From the NCBI GenBank assembly GCA_017417105.1, contig JAFPZU010000135.1:1-34597 (forward strand): a stretch of 34,597 nt of DNA, written 5' to 3'. Below are positions 34,573 through 34,597 of this stretch, piece by piece. The translations under genes were made by a program, and so were the position numbers. Under the pieces are notes generated by a model. It was given only the letters and a program-made list of their open reading frames with translations. It made no database searches and was not told the DNA's origin. Origin of the DNA: Lachnospiraceae bacterium (GTDB lineage: Bacteria; Bacillota; Clostridia; Lachnospirales; Lachnospiraceae). Every line of letters starts with the position of its first letter. The stretch's first letter is position 1.

Positions 34573-34597
34573 TAAGCGAAATTATTTATTTCGCTTA
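34573..34597. repeat. Third inverted repeat, cut by the window edge
   Basis: TAAGCGAAA and TTTCGCTTA are separated by 7 bases. The last base of the window is the last base of the visible 3' arm, so the repeat may continue. Its TATAGTAA prefix and 7-base loop resemble the repeat at 34463-34499. Confidence 0.5.

Noticed and set aside
1..34597. tRNA, rRNA, CRISPR arrays, prophage or insertion sequences
   Set aside because: No cloverleaf, rRNA core, spaced direct repeats, transposase or integrase reading frame was seen. The HK97-fold gene is an encapsulin, with no portal, terminase or tail genes near it.

Overview
The window looks like a chromosomal segment of an anaerobic Clostridia bacterium, probably Lachnospiraceae. 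The reasons are the moderate GC content, strong GGAGG ribosome binding sites, a type III glutamine synthetase, an Amt-PII fusion, a CtaD-free fermentative setting with a butanol-type iron alcohol dehydrogenase, and a ChvE-like sugar-binding lipoprotein. This placement is inference from gene content. No rRNA, tRNA, CRISPR array or insertion sequence was seen.

Left part (1-5.8 kb): the N-terminal part of a sugar-binding lipoprotein cut by the window edge, a small two-helix membrane protein, a cytoplasmic GH5 glycosidase, a divergent membrane-anchored TPR protein with a C-terminal VanX-like D,D-dipeptidase domain, and an iron-containing alcohol dehydrogenase.

Middle part (6-15.1 kb): a tightly packed ten-gene minus-strand operon for sulfur trafficking. 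In transcription order it is metY, JAMM peptidase, a ubiquitin-like/E1-like/rhodanese fusion, a Family 2A encapsulin shell, its cysteine desulfurase cargo with a long disordered N-terminal tail, a ThiS-like sulfur carrier, a ThiF/MoeB-like E1 enzyme, a second JAMM peptidase, a TusA-like protein and cysE. A Rrf2-family regulator with three clustered cysteines is divergent from metY. The genes suggest that sulfur taken from cysteine inside (or at) a protein shell is passed to protein thiocarboxylates and then used to build homocysteine and/or cysteine. A 51-bp element lies at the transcription start of this operon and, with 46 of 51 positions identical, at that of the downstream alcohol dehydrogenase gene.

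Right part (15.1-34.6 kb): a nitrogen-assimilation block made of three minus-strand operons: glnA(type III)-pyrG-carA-carB, asnB-gltB-gltD and amt/PII-purF. They make glutamine or spend its amide nitrogen. Each operon starts with a good sigma-A promoter followed within 9-14 nt by the same element: GC, a six-base loop with A at position 1 and G at position 4, GC, and an intrinsic terminator that overlaps it. This is the signature of ANTAR-type antitermination, though with one hairpin per terminator rather than the classical pair. gltB is interrupted by an in-frame UGA just before its last domain. The extreme right edge holds three back-to-back inverted repeats.
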